Assembly (NCBI GenBank): GCA_029339505.1
Contig: JAQISU010000115.1
Coordinates: 6,999,001 to 7,063,000 of the forward strand
Direction: 5' to 3'
DNA length: 64,000 nucleotides
Source: Unio delphinus
Lineage: Eukaryota > Mollusca > Bivalvia > Unionida > Unionidae
Below, piece by piece: positions 25,601 through 38,592 of this stretch (the first letter of the stretch is position 1; each line of letters starts with the position of its first letter). The translations under genes and the position numbers were made by a program. The notes beneath the pieces are model-generated. The model did no database searches and was not told the origin of the DNA. It was given only the letters and a program-made list of their open reading frames with translations.

Positions 25601-26740
25601 ATAATATAAAGACAATTCATTCTATACGACACAGGCATTAATTATAAAAAGGTCAATTAATTATATACAACATTAGCATTAATTATAATATAAAGACAAT
25701 TCATTCTATACGACACAGGCATTAATTATAAAAAGGTCAATTAATTATATACAACATTAGTATTAATTATAATATAAAGACAATTCATTCTATACAACAT
25801 AGGCATTAATTATAAAAAGGTCAATTAATTATATACAACATTAGCATTAATTATAATATAAAGACAATTCATTCTATACGACATAGGCATTAATTATAAA
25901 AAGGTCAATTAATTATATACAACATTAGCATTAATTATAATATAAAGACAATTCATTCTATACGACATAGGCATTAATTATAAAAAGGTCAATTAATTAT
26001 ATACAACATTAGTATTAATTATAATATAAAGACAATTCATTCTATACGACATAGGCATTAATTATAAAAAGGTCAATTAATTATATACAACATTAGCATT
26101 AATTATAATATAAAGACAATTCATTCTATACGACATAGGCATTAATTATAAAAAGGTCAATTAATTATATACAACATTAGCATTAATTATAATATAAAGA
26201 CAATTCATTCTATACAACATTGGCATTAATTATAATAAAAACAAAACCTTATATTAAATATTGACATTAATTATATTAAAAACAATTCATTCAATACAAC
26301 CTTGGCATTAATTATAAAAATGACAATTCATTATATACAACATAGGCATTAGTATAATAAAGAAAATTCATAAAATTCAACATTGCCATTAATTATAATA
26401 AAGACATCTGAGTCTATGCAAAATAGCCGTTAATGATAATAATGACAATTACTTCTAAAGAACATTGCTATTAACTATAATAAAGACAATTCATTCTATA
26501 CAATATTAACAATAGTTAAAATAAAGAAAATTCATTCTATTCAAGACAGTCAGTTCATTCCTTGTAACATAGGTGTTAATTAAAAATAATTACAATTCAT
26601 TCAATCCAACATTGGCATTAATTATAATAAAGTCAAAACCTGAAAAAAAATATTGAGATAATTTATAACAAAGACAACTGATTCTATACAGTAATAGCAT
26701 TACCCAGGGGGAAAAACCAATTCATTCTATACAGCATTGA
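22668..26740. repeat. AT-rich satellite array with 84-bp dimer core
   Basis: Monomers of about 41-46 bp share CATTAATTATAATAAAGACA plus ATTCATTCTATACAACA-type sequence. From about 23760 to 26230 they form a regular 84-bp dimer of a 41-bp and a 43-bp monomer (for example TACGAC starts at 23821 and again at 23905), about 30 copies with few differences. At both edges (22668-23700 and 26230-26740) the monomers are single and divergent. Two worn monomers also sit at 28474-28560. Confidence 0.9.
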
Positions 26741-27900
26741 TGCAAGGGTGCTCGGTTATTAAGGGTTATTAGTACAATATTGCACAAGCCGCTGGTCAGA
26801 GGTATTGCGCAACTTGTACAAACAACACTTGAAACCGCCTCCCGCTAATTCTCGTTTATCTAAGGAATGACCTCTACGGTGTAATATACCTGGTTCAAAT
26901 GGATATAGTAATCTGAAAAACGGTATCTTGAACAAAGCCAACACACGAGCCCCCGTAAAGATAAAATATGAATTTAATTACAATACAATTAAGAGAAGAA
27001 TGACACAATAAATTACAATGTTCTTCCTTCTGAGGATTCTTCGTTCAGAAGTAATTCAAAACCCGAAGCTTTAAAATAGCAGATACGTTAATTAAAATTC
27101 AGAACACTAATAAAATAAATGAATTTAACCGTTAATGACTGATACTTTCATCATGGAATCGAATGTTCATTTAACATTGGACTGTTGGGTGATTCACAAT
27201 GACTTTGTTCGTTGACTTTTTTTTCTTTCTTTTTTCTGCGTGCGTCCGACTTCAGCTTGCCCTTTGATTGAACGGGAATTCCACACTCTAACTTCTGGCT
27301 TCTTTTCCCCTCTTTTCCTTTGACTCCTCGCTGATTCTCACTCTTTCCAAACAAACTATTTTTCTTGTAAAAGAAAAGGGTAAAACGCCCTAAGTATCTC
27401 GTTACTTTAAGAGTTGAGATTGTCCGTCCGTCTTCAGGTTCGAACACTCAGATCTTACTATCAGTGTTATCATTTATACGGCTAACAAGTACTACACAAG
27501 TCTTCAGATCAATAGAGCTATACTGCTAATTATCGACGTCAGAATTTGGGAAAGTCATATATTCCCGTAAATCATTACGTAAAGTAAGGCAATATATCAT
27601 AACACACAATCCATATTCACTAATATGATAAATTCAAATTAATGTAACACTTTCCAATCATAAATGTACACGGCGGGTTTTGTACACCACCCATTTACCT
27701 ACCTAAGTATATAAGATAAGAAATGCTAATTCAGAATTAAAAAATACATTATTAAATCACTGTAAAACCGACTATCCATACAAAAATATGAACACATCAT
27801 GCATCTGTAACAAAGAAACATATCAAAGTACGTTATTAAATCAATGTAATACTGAACTATTTGTATGATAGTATCGATACATTATGCATCTATGACAAAG
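26740..27900. repeat. Dispersed repeat X, copy 2
   Basis: Shares blocks in order with 28590-29450: a GTATTGCGCAAC-type block near 26800, CACGAGCCCCCGTAAAGATA near 26944, a TTCATCATGGAATCGA block near 27150, CAGGTTCGAACACTCAGATC near 27436 and an ACTATCAGTG block near 27458. It also shares the first blocks with copy 1. No coding potential was recognised. Confidence 0.55.
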
Positions 27901-28470
27901 AAAAACAGTAGATAAATTACATCATGATATAAAGGTGAATTTGAGTTAAATACCTTGTGTTTTTGGCGTCTTACAATCGTTCCACATTCAGTTCCCTGGA
28001 ACCACAATTTTACGAAGTCGTTCTTACAACGAACCCTCGGAGTCCTAGTGGCAGTTCTCTCTTGCAGAGAAATTTTTAGACTGACTAACCTCGTTTGATA
28101 CGTAGTATATATTTTCCCGATTCTGGGGTTCGACACACCCCCTTCCCTATACATTTGACCAATCGGAATAAATGCTATTCCTACGGACCTTTTGAAAACC
28201 GTCTATCAAGATGCCAAAAATGCCACTTAGGGTCGAAATATCACCTTATCATTTGTTTCCAATCACTCTGACAGCTCTACGTGAGGAACCACCTATTTTA
28301 AGCGTGTCAAACACTCAGTCCGCTTTCACTCTAAATATTGTAACAGTATGACCGAGGTAAACTAACATTCTTTTCGTTCAAAACTCTACTCCAAGATAAT
28401 TAATTGTCGGCTAGACTACGAATTAATCAATGAATTTCACTGGCGAAAAATTTGGCACTTGACAATTGAC
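27900..28470. other. Unassigned sequence between repeat X copies
   Basis: A 90-codon minus-strand open frame (27882-28154) has no recognisable motif. I see nothing else that I can support. Confidence 0.3.
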
Positions 28471-28589
28471 TTTAGCTAATAAAGACAATTCATTCTTTAC
28501 AATATATGTATTAATTACAACAGAGACAATTCATTCTACACACCATAGCCATTCATGAAAATAAAGACGACTGTCAGAGTCTCGCGGGT

Positions 28590-29450
28590 CATGAGCGCTA
28601 TTCGTATAATATTGTACAAGCCCTTTGTCAAAAGGTATTGCACAACATATAAAAACAACACTCTAACCCACTCCCCTCTGATACTCGCTATCTAGGAGAT
28701 ACCCGTCCACGGTACAATTGCCCGGTTCGAGTATAGAATATATATAGTAAACTGAGCTAATATATTGAACAAAAAACTATGAGCCCCCGTAAAGATAAAT
28801 AAACAATTTAATCAAATACATACACAGTGCAATTTCCTTTCATTCGGAATACACGTGGTTTTAGAATTAACTATTACCGAATTACAAATATATTGAATAT
28901 AGAATTAAACAAATTTAGCCGTTCTATTACTGATAATTAACTTCATCAGAGAATCGATGTATGCCCCTCGCAACTTCTACTTCACAATATTCTTTTACCG
29001 TCTTGTACTTCCTCTATTTTCGTACTGCACGTCTTTCCAGAGAAAAAAAAGCTAATTTCCTCCTTCTTTCCAAAAGAAAAGTAAAACGAGCCTAAGTCTC
29101 TTGTTACACGGTAATAGCTGAGACTGTCCATTTCCCTGGTTCGAACAATCAGATATTACTATCAGTGATAACAATTTTACGGCTGTTAATTAACTACACA
29201 TGTCTTCAAATCTATACCGTTAAACCATCTGTTAATTCGGTTTGCCTTGACCTAATACATTATAAACTGTCGCTAAATTATCTACGACATCAAAATTCGG
29301 TGAATTCACATATATTCTTGTCAATCCTTAATTGAAGTAAGACATTAAATCTTAGAACACAATTTGTCACGATTTATCCCGACCCACTTGTACATGTATA
29401 AAAGGTAATTCTGACCGACGTGTTTGATGTGTAAAATTGGCCAAGGTAAA
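28590..29450. repeat. Dispersed repeat X, copy 3
   Basis: The same ordered blocks as copies 1 and 2: an ATTGCCCGGTTCGAGTATAG block near 28718, ATGAGCCCCCGTAAAGATAA near 28780, a TTCATCAGAGAATCGA block near 28940, CTGGTTCGAACAATCAGATA near 29138 and ACTATCAGTGATAAC near 29158. Divergence among copies is substantial. Confidence 0.55.
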
Positions 29451-29911
29451 GCTAATTCCCTTACGTAAGATGGTCTTAGTTGCGTCGAGAGAGCAGAAAC
29501 GCGGCAAGGGTGGTTAAAAATGTCACGTAGGTGTGAAGCTTATGACCACATCAAAGGTAGCGTGGCCGACGAGTAGGTGGACGTTAGTTACATTTTCTCC
29601 AAGACAGACAGGTAGATTTGAATTGACCGTTCGACGATTGGACAGGGTCCAAGCGCCACCCAATCAGAATGCGATATGGGTGAGCCCTTGTTTTAAACTA
29701 AGAATAATATCTTATGTCGATAGAAATTAAATTAGTTCGTTCTAATCCACTGGAAGTGTTTTTCACTAAGGAACAGGAACTCCGTTTGCCAGCCGTGAAT
29801 TGCCGCGTAAATCTTAAATTCTGGGAATCAAAGAGATATACAGCTTCAAGGTCAGTGAAATAGTGTTCGATCTCTGTTTTATACGACTGCAATTTTAACT
29901 GAAGGATTGTC

Positions 29912-30006
<95 letters not shown>

Positions 30007-30442
30007 TATATTACTAGAATCGTAGTACGAATAATTAATTATGATGTTAATACGTTGCCTCTTATTTCGTGATGTTATTATGCTTCATCTTATTTTGTGA
30101 TGTAATATGTTGCTTCTTATTTCGTTAATTAATATGTTTGCATATTATTTCGCTAGTTAATATGTTTGCATATTATTTCGCTAGTTAATATGTTTGCATC
30201 TTTGAAAAGATGAGTTGATATTTGTAAGAATTCATATTATGATTCACTGTGTGGTTAAATTATGGTAGAGTAGCACATTTGTTTATGTAATTATAGATTT
30301 CGCCATTGTGTAAATTGCGAGAAGCGTGTGTGGTAATTTCGATGTGTGCGCATGCGTGGCCAAAACCGTTACCGCCATAGCTGATGGTTAACTATTGATT
30401 TAGTGTGAGGTAAGATTTTATGACCCCTATGTAACGCCTTGT
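29451..30442. other. Non-coding stretch with (TA)n tract and a possible CpG-type promoter
   Basis: Contains a (TA)n run at 29911-30003, three copies of a TTTCGCTAGTTAATATGTTTG-like unit at about 30110-30200, and a TGCGCATGCG palindrome at 30347-30356 that resembles an NRF1 site. A CCAATCAG box lies near 29661. No coding exon was found. Confidence 0.35.
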
Positions 30443-30896
30443 GGAATCACATCACAATTAATACTTCCAGTTCAGTACCCACGAATGTAGTTCCAGTCTA
30501 TTTTTAGAACATTTTTTCCTCTCTCATTTTGGTGGTGGTAGAAGAGTTATATTGGTGCATATTTGGTATGGATTTAAAGGTAATTGTTTATTCTTGAGAA
30601 TATGAGCAGAGAGAGTGGTTGTCAGTGTGTAATTTGGCGACAGTGCACATGGAGTAATAAGGCCTTGGTAATGATCCGGAAGTGAAATATGTGGTCTGTG
30701 TACATGCTGTTATGTTTACAGTGCAGCAGCTCAAAAAAATGCCGGTCAACCCTTGACAAGAATTTCACTGTGAAGTCATCTTTGGGGGTATTTTAGATTT
30801 TCATATGATTTGTATTGATTGTCACACTGTGGAAAGGTCAGTGCTGAGAAATGTATGTAGAGAACATATAGTAAAATTAATTGTGGTGTATGGCCT
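30443..30896. repeat. 454-bp direct repeat, left copy
   Basis: Practically identical to 33687-34139 (the only difference I see is one G in a GG/G run near 30834). It includes a possible 5' splice donor (GATTTAAAG|GTAATT near 30580). The pair may be terminal repeats of a non-autonomous element or a recent segmental duplication; no primer-binding site follows the left copy. Confidence 0.8.
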
Positions 30897-33686
30897 GTAC
30901 AGGCAGTTATTATTAAACTTTAAATTGCTATAAAATTTTTATTATTAATGATAAACACATGAAATTTGAAGTTGTTATATATATTAACATTTAAAATAGA
31001 AAAATGACATTAGAATTTAAAAATTGATTTTATTTTTAAAAATTTTTTAAATTTTTTTTAAAAAAATTAAAAAATTAAAATTTGCCTCTTAAAATGCACA
31101 TAGATAATATCTTTGGAAATTATCTCAAGTGATATCTGCATGTTTATACTCCTACACCATATACAAGCTACAATGATGGATAGTTGTCAAATTTTCTCAG
31201 AGAAAATATCTTTGTAAGTCAAAATGAGACATACATTTAAAATGTATGAGAGACAGATTCTATTTTGTATTGATCATTCAAACCATTTCTTAGGGGTCCA
31301 ATCAGTTAATTTATGTGTTTATGATGGGGTGACTTCCTGAGTAACACATATCTGCTTATATAGCCTTTAGTAATTGTTAACAAATATAGTTACAGGGTGT
31401 TTAGTGAGAGGACAGCGATGCAAATGTTATACTAGAACCTACTCAAGTTCTCTACTAAATCAGTTTAAACTTTCTGAGAATGAAATGCAGGCTGAAGGGA
31501 TAAAATATACTTCCCACATGTATATTTACCCTTGGATGTAAGAAAACAGCAAAATGATGTAAGTTGAACACAAAATGCATTCAATTTTATTGTTCAATTT
31601 GGTTAAGATATTGATTAGTGAAGTGCGGCATTGTTGCCTGTATGATGTTATGTGAATTCTAATGATCCATCTTAATTTATGCATTGTTAATTACTAATAA
31701 TATTTGTTAACTGACACTCTAAAGATTGCATAAGATATATTCAAACAGATATTTTGAGTTTAACTGTGTACAACTGATCTTAGCATGGTTACATATCCCA
31801 CATGAACAAATATTCACATATTTTAGAATGTTTGGGATCCAAAGTTCACATTCAGTATATCATATAGGCTGACATTGTACCTACAGTGAATCTGTAAGAC
31901 ACATTTCTGGCTGTGTGCACTAAATGTATCCCAAAATCTTATTTTCTTCATTAATATGCCCATGTATGGTAACATATTTCAATTCAGTACTTGGATAGAG
32001 TGCGGTATTGTAATATCAGCTGATATCTGATTCTATTGAACCATTGAGGTTAATAATTGGTATCAAACACCCTTAAAAATACACTTTAAATGTTCAAACA
32101 GATCATTGGAATTATTTTTGCACATTTGATCATAACAATTACATTGTATATGTCCCACATATGCAAATTTCCATTCTTGTTTACAAGTTTTGGGGATCAG
32201 AATTTCACATTTAGTTTATGATATAGGATGTATTGGTACCTGTAGTTGATACGTGTGGCCACATTTGGCTGTATTCTCTTGCAATATCCAGAATTATTAT
32301 TTCCCTCATGAATAAGATTGCTTATAGTAATATATTCTTTATTACTACATTGTAGCTTTACTTTCCTGTATACTGGCATGTACTAATGTTTCCATCAATG
32401 ATCAAACCTCACCGTCCCTGCATTTCCTTAAAGTTTGTGATGCATAGTGTACCTGATTAGTTATTTAACCTGTAAATGACCAGATATGCTTATAGAAACT
32501 TCATCTACTTTTAGGATGAATTTATTACTTTAGTACATGACTATTACTTCACATTTCTGAGTGTCACTCTGTCAAGTTTAATATTTATTTCCTATGCTTG
32601 CAGCCTGAATGTTATTTGGAAATCACTATATCTAACACATTTTAACTTCATATGCATACATCTTACTGTTTTCTAGATGTAAGTGAAACATTTTATATCT
32701 TTTCAGGTCTAGGCTGGTAACTGGAACAAAGTGTTAGTGGTGGATCAGCTTGGAAGCTCTCCAGTAGTCTGGTGGTGATAGCAAGGTTTCATAAGGACAT
32801 ATGCAGTGTACTGCCATAAGTGATCATGATATCACCATACTAATATACAGCACCTCAAGGACTTGGCTTAGATCTTCATGAGAGAGATTAGCACCATTGT
32901 TCAGTAAGGTAAAGCCTGCCTAAAAACTGTATTTTCCTATGTTATTGTCGCTTTTTGTAGTTATCGACACTGAAATGTAATGCAATTTTCTTATAAAACA
33001 TGGAAGTGGTCCCATCAGATGTTTAAATCTGAGTGCACTATTAGTTATACAAATAACTGCCTAAATACCTGACACAATAAATATGGAACATAGCACCTGT
33101 TGTTGCTTCTTTAGTGTGTACACCCATATGCACCTTGACAGGCATATTGCGGTTTGTTGCCAAAATCACTATGAGTCATGCTACTTCACTACCCCTGGGA
33201 AAAATGTTCTCAGTTACACAGACCCAAACCACCATTTATTTTAAAGACCATTGATTGATCAACTTTTCTGTCTAAACTTTGACAAAATCTGTTTTCAAAC
33301 TTTTATGAAAATTTAATTTTTCAATAAAATTTAGTTTATAAATTTAAATGTTTATTTAAATTTCCATTAAAATTTTATTTGATCAAAATGTATAAACTTT
33401 AAACATATTTTCAGACAGGCCTTATCTTGTAGTACAATTATTTTTTTACAGCATTGAAAAAGTCCTATAATTAAGGAAGATATAGCAAATTTAGTTTTGG
33501 TTTCTCAAGAGCACATAGATCAGCATTTGCACCCTGTGGAACACCAGCACTACACACTTTCCAGCAGGTGTCACATGTCTTGTATGCAAGGAAATTCAAA
33601 AAGACTTCATGTATAAAGTTCAAATAGGTGTGGCATTCAAATATAAAAGTTTTACTAAAATTTGCCCCAACAAGTTGGGCCTGTCA
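30897..33686. other. 2.8 kb between the 454-bp repeats; possible non-coding exon
   Basis: No open frame of note. Sequences at about 31850-32000 and 32200-32350 are diverged copies of each other (CATTCAGTATATCATATAGG versus CATTTAGTTTATGATATAGG), so there is an internal repeat of about 350 bp. The segment 32708-32909 is bounded by a good acceptor (TATATCTTTTCAG) and donor (AAG|GTAAAG) and could be an exon of a long non-coding RNA. Confidence 0.3.
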
Positions 33687-34139
33687 GGAATCACATCACA
33701 ATTAATACTTCCAGTTCAGTACCCACGAATGTAGTTCCAGTCTATTTTTAGAACATTTTTTCCTCTCTCATTTTGGTGGTGGTAGAAGAGTTATATTGGT
33801 GCATATTTGGTATGGATTTAAAGGTAATTGTTTATTCTTGAGAATATGAGCAGAGAGAGTGGTTGTCAGTGTGTAATTTGGCGACAGTGCACATGGAGTA
33901 ATAAGGCCTTGGTAATGATCCGGAAGTGAAATATGTGGTCTGTGTACATGCTGTTATGTTTACAGTGCAGCAGCTCAAAAAAATGCCGGTCAACCCTTGA
34001 CAAGAATTTCACTGTGAAGTCATCTTTGGGGGTATTTTAGATTTTCATATGATTTGTATTGATTGTCACACTGTGAAAGGTCAGTGCTGAGAAATGTATG
34101 TAGAGAACATATAGTAAAATTAATTGTGGTGTATGGCCT
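33687..34139. repeat. 454-bp direct repeat, right copy
   Basis: Matches 30443-30896 over its entire length with a single-base length difference. The identity stops sharply at both ends. Confidence 0.8.
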
Positions 34140-34693
34140 TGTGGTTTTTCACAGGAAGCTTTGAGTGACAGACTTGAGAAGTTTTGTCATAGTCTCGGAT
34201 TGAGAGACGGAAGGAAAGAGAAGTAGAAGGAGCTACGAGGAGAGAAGGAAATTATAAGTTGGAGTAGATAGACAGGAGGAACGTGGAACGGAAGTGGAGA
34301 AGACAGGAGGGACAAAGAGTCAAGGGAGGAGAGAAAAGGAGGAGAAAGACGGAAGGAAGCGTGTAACAGAAAATTATATGAGTAGATCACACGGACAGGG
34401 AAAATTATACTCACACTAAGGAATCACGTGATGAACTAGGCCGTCACTTGGTCAAGGGAGAGACGAGTGATTGTTAATTATCGTATAAAGTTCACATTTG
34501 ATTAATTTTGTTATTAATTGAATTTTATCTTCGTGTTTATTTATAATGTAACCGTGGGCATTGCTGACTGGGGGCTCACAGCTATAAATCTATTATCAAT
34601 AATTTAACATTTTTAATTACGAGTCAGGGGAACTTCCTCATAAGTCATTTAAATATTTCGGAACACCCCACCCTTAGAACACGGGCCGCCACA
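34140..34693 (+). mobile_element. Possible LTR (5' or solo) followed by a primer-binding-like site
   Basis: Starts TGTGG and ends GCCACA, with a purine-rich GA block at 34196-34352. One base after its end, TGGGCGCTTCGTCAGGGA (34695-34712) has the TGG start and spacing of a retroelement primer-binding site. No matching second LTR is in the window and downstream sequence to 35500 has no intact pol gene, so at most this is a truncated element. The call is tentative. Confidence 0.35.
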
Positions 34694-35513
34694 GTGGGCG
34701 CTTCGTCAGGGATTTGAATTAGATATATATTATTTTATGACCTAAAGTTATTTGTAGGATTATTAGTGAACAGTGTGAGATATTTTCCATCCTGTGTATT
34801 TTGAATTTTTATGATTTTCTCTTCTTTTGTTGTATATTTGATATTTGCATGCTTTGTAGATCTTTCGTTAACTGCAGTACTTGTGAAACAGATATCGAAC
34901 AAATATCTTACCTGAACGAAATTGAAAAAATCTCAATCCGTTTCGATCCGCTCTTTCGCTATAAATAACTGCGGTTCATTTCATTCCCTTCACTTGTTTT
35001 CGTCACAAGATGTGGACTAACATTGAATCATCTACACACTTATCGTGGATGATTTTCCGTACGGTTTTATCCATGTTTATCAGATCATCATGAGCAATCA
35101 TCCGGATCACCCATACGACCGTTTGAAAAAGAAAACGTTATGTGGAAGAGACAATGCTGTCTGAGGAGTCCTCATCTACGGTCCAGAAGTCAGCAGAACT
35201 TTGAGGAATGAAAAGAGACTTCTGCGTTGCCCTCTGTGGTGTTAAGGAAATGGTGTTAACAAAACTAAAACTTTTCAGGGCCACTCTACTGCCTCGAAAA
35301 TATATTTATTCTCTTTTAGTCGATTGTATAGTTTAGGTGGGATAGATTGATATTCATCAATCTATTGATATGTGTTGTATGTGATTCCTAATGTCCTTAT
35401 ACAATAACCCAACTTTCATTTGTCGCTTTACAGGCCCAATATTCTCCATGTTAAATTCACCTTGCCGCTTAACGTGACTGGGGTGTGCTATAGAATCTAA
35501 ACATGCTCAAAGG

Positions 35514-36098
35514 GGCCTGTAATGTCTGTAATGTATCTGTAATGTCTGTAATGTATCTGTAATGTCTGTAATGTCTGTAATGTATCTGTAATGTCTGTAA
35601 TGTCTGTAATGTGTCTGTAATGTATCTGTAATGTCTGTAATGTCTGTAATGTATCTGTAATGTCTGTAATGTATCTGTAATGTCTGTAATGTATCTGTAA
35701 TGTCTGTAATGTACCTGTAATGTGTCTGTAATGTCTGTAATGTATCTGTAATGTACCTGTAATGTCTGTAATGTGTCTGTAATGTCTGTAATGTCTGTAA
35801 TGTATCTGTAATGTCTGTAATGTATCTGTAATGTCTGTAATGTATCTGTAATGTCTGTAATGTATCTGTAATGTCTGTAATGTATCTGTAATGTCTGTAA
35901 TGTCTGTAATGTATCTGTAATGTCTGTAATGTATCTGTAATGTCTGTAATGTATCTGTAATGTCTGTAATGTCTGTAATGTATCTGTAATGTCTGTAATG
36001 TATCTGTAATGTCTGTAATGTATCTGTAATGTCTGTAATGTGTCTGTAATGTCTGTAATGTCTGTAATGTATCTGTAATGTCTGTAATGTATCTTCCC
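35514..36098. repeat. Minisatellite of 9-bp and 11-bp units
   Basis: Alternating AATGTCTGT and AATGTATCTGT units, about 58 in all, with occasional AATGTGTCTGT and AATGTACCTGT variants. The minus strand has long open frames with an ITDITDTLQTLQ-type repeat that are artefacts of the composition. Confidence 0.95.
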
Positions 36099-36241
36099 AT
36101 TGAACTTGAACGTGGCCATGGTGTGCTAAGAAGTGTTGACCCTAAACGTGTCCACGACCTTTTTGACTGGGATTCCCATAAACCCATATCTGCCCCATAC
36201 ACTACTAATGTTGGTTCTAGACCTAAGAAAAAGATTAGTTG
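36096..36241 (+). pseudogene. Possible C-terminal coding remnant
   Basis: A 48-codon open segment directly after the minisatellite reads GHGVLRSVDPKRVHDLFDWD, then a PYTTNVGSRPKKKIS end and a TGA at 36239-36241. Its composition is protein-like and unlike the surroundings, but I do not recognise the family. The repeat upstream prevents extension. It could be the end of an older transposon gene. Confidence 0.3.
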
Positions 36242-37560
36242 AGATGCAGTTCATATATATATCGTTGTATCGGTGCCGTCACCGAGTGTAGACCACAGTA
36301 GCACTGCTGTACTTCGTACAGGTGAGATAAAAAGTTGAAAGTATGGTTTATTGATGAATAAAACACGGCATAACATGAAATCAATTATAAATGTAGTAAA
36401 TCGTGTTTCTTTTTTTTTTTTTTTATAAATTCTATCCATTTATTGCTTGAAATCATTGTACGGATGCGTATGAATTTACCTTTTATACTTTTTGATGTAA
36501 AATTACAATTTATGATACATAATAGAGTATATATTGTGTCCCCTTGGATACATAGGTGAAAAGATCACACCAGTAGAGAGAGGAAATGTGGGTTTGTATT
36601 CGGAAAGGTATGTGAGACAAGTGCAGTGTGTTTGACTTCTTTGAAACATTTATGCATGCTATTTGTAATTTTGCTTAGCTGTGTGATATTTGAGCTGTGA
36701 TATTTACAGTCATTGAGCATGCGCTAGCGTGGGTCACTCGGCAGGCTTCAACTTTCATTGCTATGCAATGGATCGCCGAACCTTAGTTTGTAATGTATGT
36801 ATTTGGTTATCATCACGTAAGCAAAATACTTCCTATATAGTGATGATTAAAAGTTAAGTTTTAATAATGCAAGGATAACAACTACAAAAAGACATTAGCA
36901 AGATTAATCTATCCAAATATGATAAACAAGTAACCAGGGCATGGGGATGAAATAAATTGCCAAACCGAGGCACCATCCATTGTGGACGTTAGACGGAGTT
37001 GTAAACGTTGACGAAGGCAATTGTAGATAATAATAAACACTTTAAAGCAAAATCCTACCCTTGGTGACAGTCTTCACAATAACATGTTCAATAAAACAAA
37101 ATGAAGCAAAATATGTATATTTATGTTAAGAATTATTTTTTTTAAACCATAAAGCAGTATGTTTTTTAACAAGTTGGATGCACGTATGAATTATACAAGC
37201 CAAACAAAATTAAGTCGTCTGGATTGTTTATACTTATAATCACTCTTTACTGCGCGCCAGTTTCCCCAGAGGAACCCAGACTATACTGCTGCTATTCAAA
37301 GAAGCCCGTCTAAACTTTCAAACTTGTAAACGATATAGCTGCAACTGCTGTCGATTCACGATAACAATCAGACCTTGCCTCGTAGACGCAGAGAAAGCGT
37401 GAGGAACATTTAATTAGCAAATTGATTTCAAATGTGAAAATTTTTAGTCATCTACGAGCTTGATTGAAATTATGATGATTGCGACCGGGTTTGTTTGAAG
37501 GGGGAGGGGGACTTTTGTCTCTTTTTTGTCCGTTGCTATGTTAGTCATTAAACTTGTAAA
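36242..37560. other. AT-rich intergenic, no gene seen
   Basis: No supported exon or repeat apart from a short poly-T near 36410-36424. Confidence 0.4.
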
Positions 37561-37566
37561 ACATGT

Positions 37567-37757
37567 GTTTTTTTTCCTCCTATCTAAGCCTTTTTCTTAT
37601 GTTTTTTTCCTATTGAACATATAAGCCTTTCTCTTATGTTTTTTTTCCTAATGAACATCTAAGCCTTTTTCTTATGTTTTTTTTCCTATTGAACATCTAA
37701 GCCTTTTACTTATGTTTTTTTTCCCCTATTGAACATCTAAGCCTTTTTCTTATGTTG
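37567..37757. repeat. Tandem repeat of about 47 bp, 4-5 copies
   Basis: The unit combines TTTTTTTCCTATTGAACATC and TAAGCCTTTTTCTTATG. Copies differ in T-run length and single substitutions. Confidence 0.85.
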
Positions 37758-38339
37758 TTTTGTTTGGAGTATTTTTTAAACTTAAATTTAAGCATACATT
37801 GTAGTATAAAAATGACTAAAGGTACAAATGAACATGATCCATTAAATAAGATCTTTTATTTAAACTTTATTTAAAATAAATGAACAGTATCCAGTTTGAA
37901 GTGGAAACCGCAGGCCATATCAACCTCCCCCCCCCCCCCCTGCAAAGACCATCTGAAGATTAAATCGGACCGTTACAAGTCCGAAATTTTACGTCTTATA
38001 TTGAGGTTCTGATTTCCCAGTTTTCGATGATAAGCAACGTGCCCAACCAAGTGAGTATCGACACAAGACAAGCTCACAGCAAAACAGTCTCTTAGATGGG
38101 TGAAATCTTAAGATAGTGGAACAGATGTTGAAATACATTATGCTTTTCTCTGCCTATACATCTTTGTTTAACTGATGGATTGGGAATTCCGAAGGTCACC
38201 AACGCATGCACGTTTAAATTATGACTTTTTTTTATCATCTGGTGGTTTATTCGCGAAAGAAATTCAACGAACTCCTTTAATATAACTATTTACTATCACT
38301 CAATGATTGATATAATAGCCTGCTCTCGCTTGATCACAA

Positions 38340-38592
38340 TCAAGTCCCGGGAGGCCCCGAGTGACCTAACGCGATTTCCGTTAGGGATCACTACCGTCTC
38401 ACCTCTGTCTGTGTGGGTTCGAGTCTAAGATTCGGCTAATGTAGTTATGCGAGAATGCTTGCCAGTAGCTTCTCGTGGGTCGGTGGTTCTTTCCGGGTGT
38501 TTTCCCGGTTTCTTCATCTACCAATAATACTGGCTGCCACGTATAGCCTATCGTGTGCTGAAAAAATGGCGTTAAACCCCAAAACAAAGCAA
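38340..38592 (+). repeat. SINE family B, plus-strand copy with tRNA-like head
   Basis: Contains an A-box-like GAGTGACCTAACGCG near 38358, a B-box-like GGGTTCGAGTC near 38415, the GTGGGTCGGTGGTTCTTTCC body, and the ATGGCGTTAAACCCC tail followed by an A-rich end. It is the most complete copy in the window and defines the family's orientation. Confidence 0.7.

Noticed and set aside
22668..26740. Possible CRISPR-like array because of regular spacing
   Set aside because: There are no unique spacers; both parts of the 84-bp unit repeat, so it is a satellite, in a eukaryotic setting.
35469..36202. Two long minus-strand open frames (216 and 231 codons) rich in ITDITDTLQ
   Set aside because: They are the translation of a 9/11-bp minisatellite in two frames; no unique sequence with coding character supports them.
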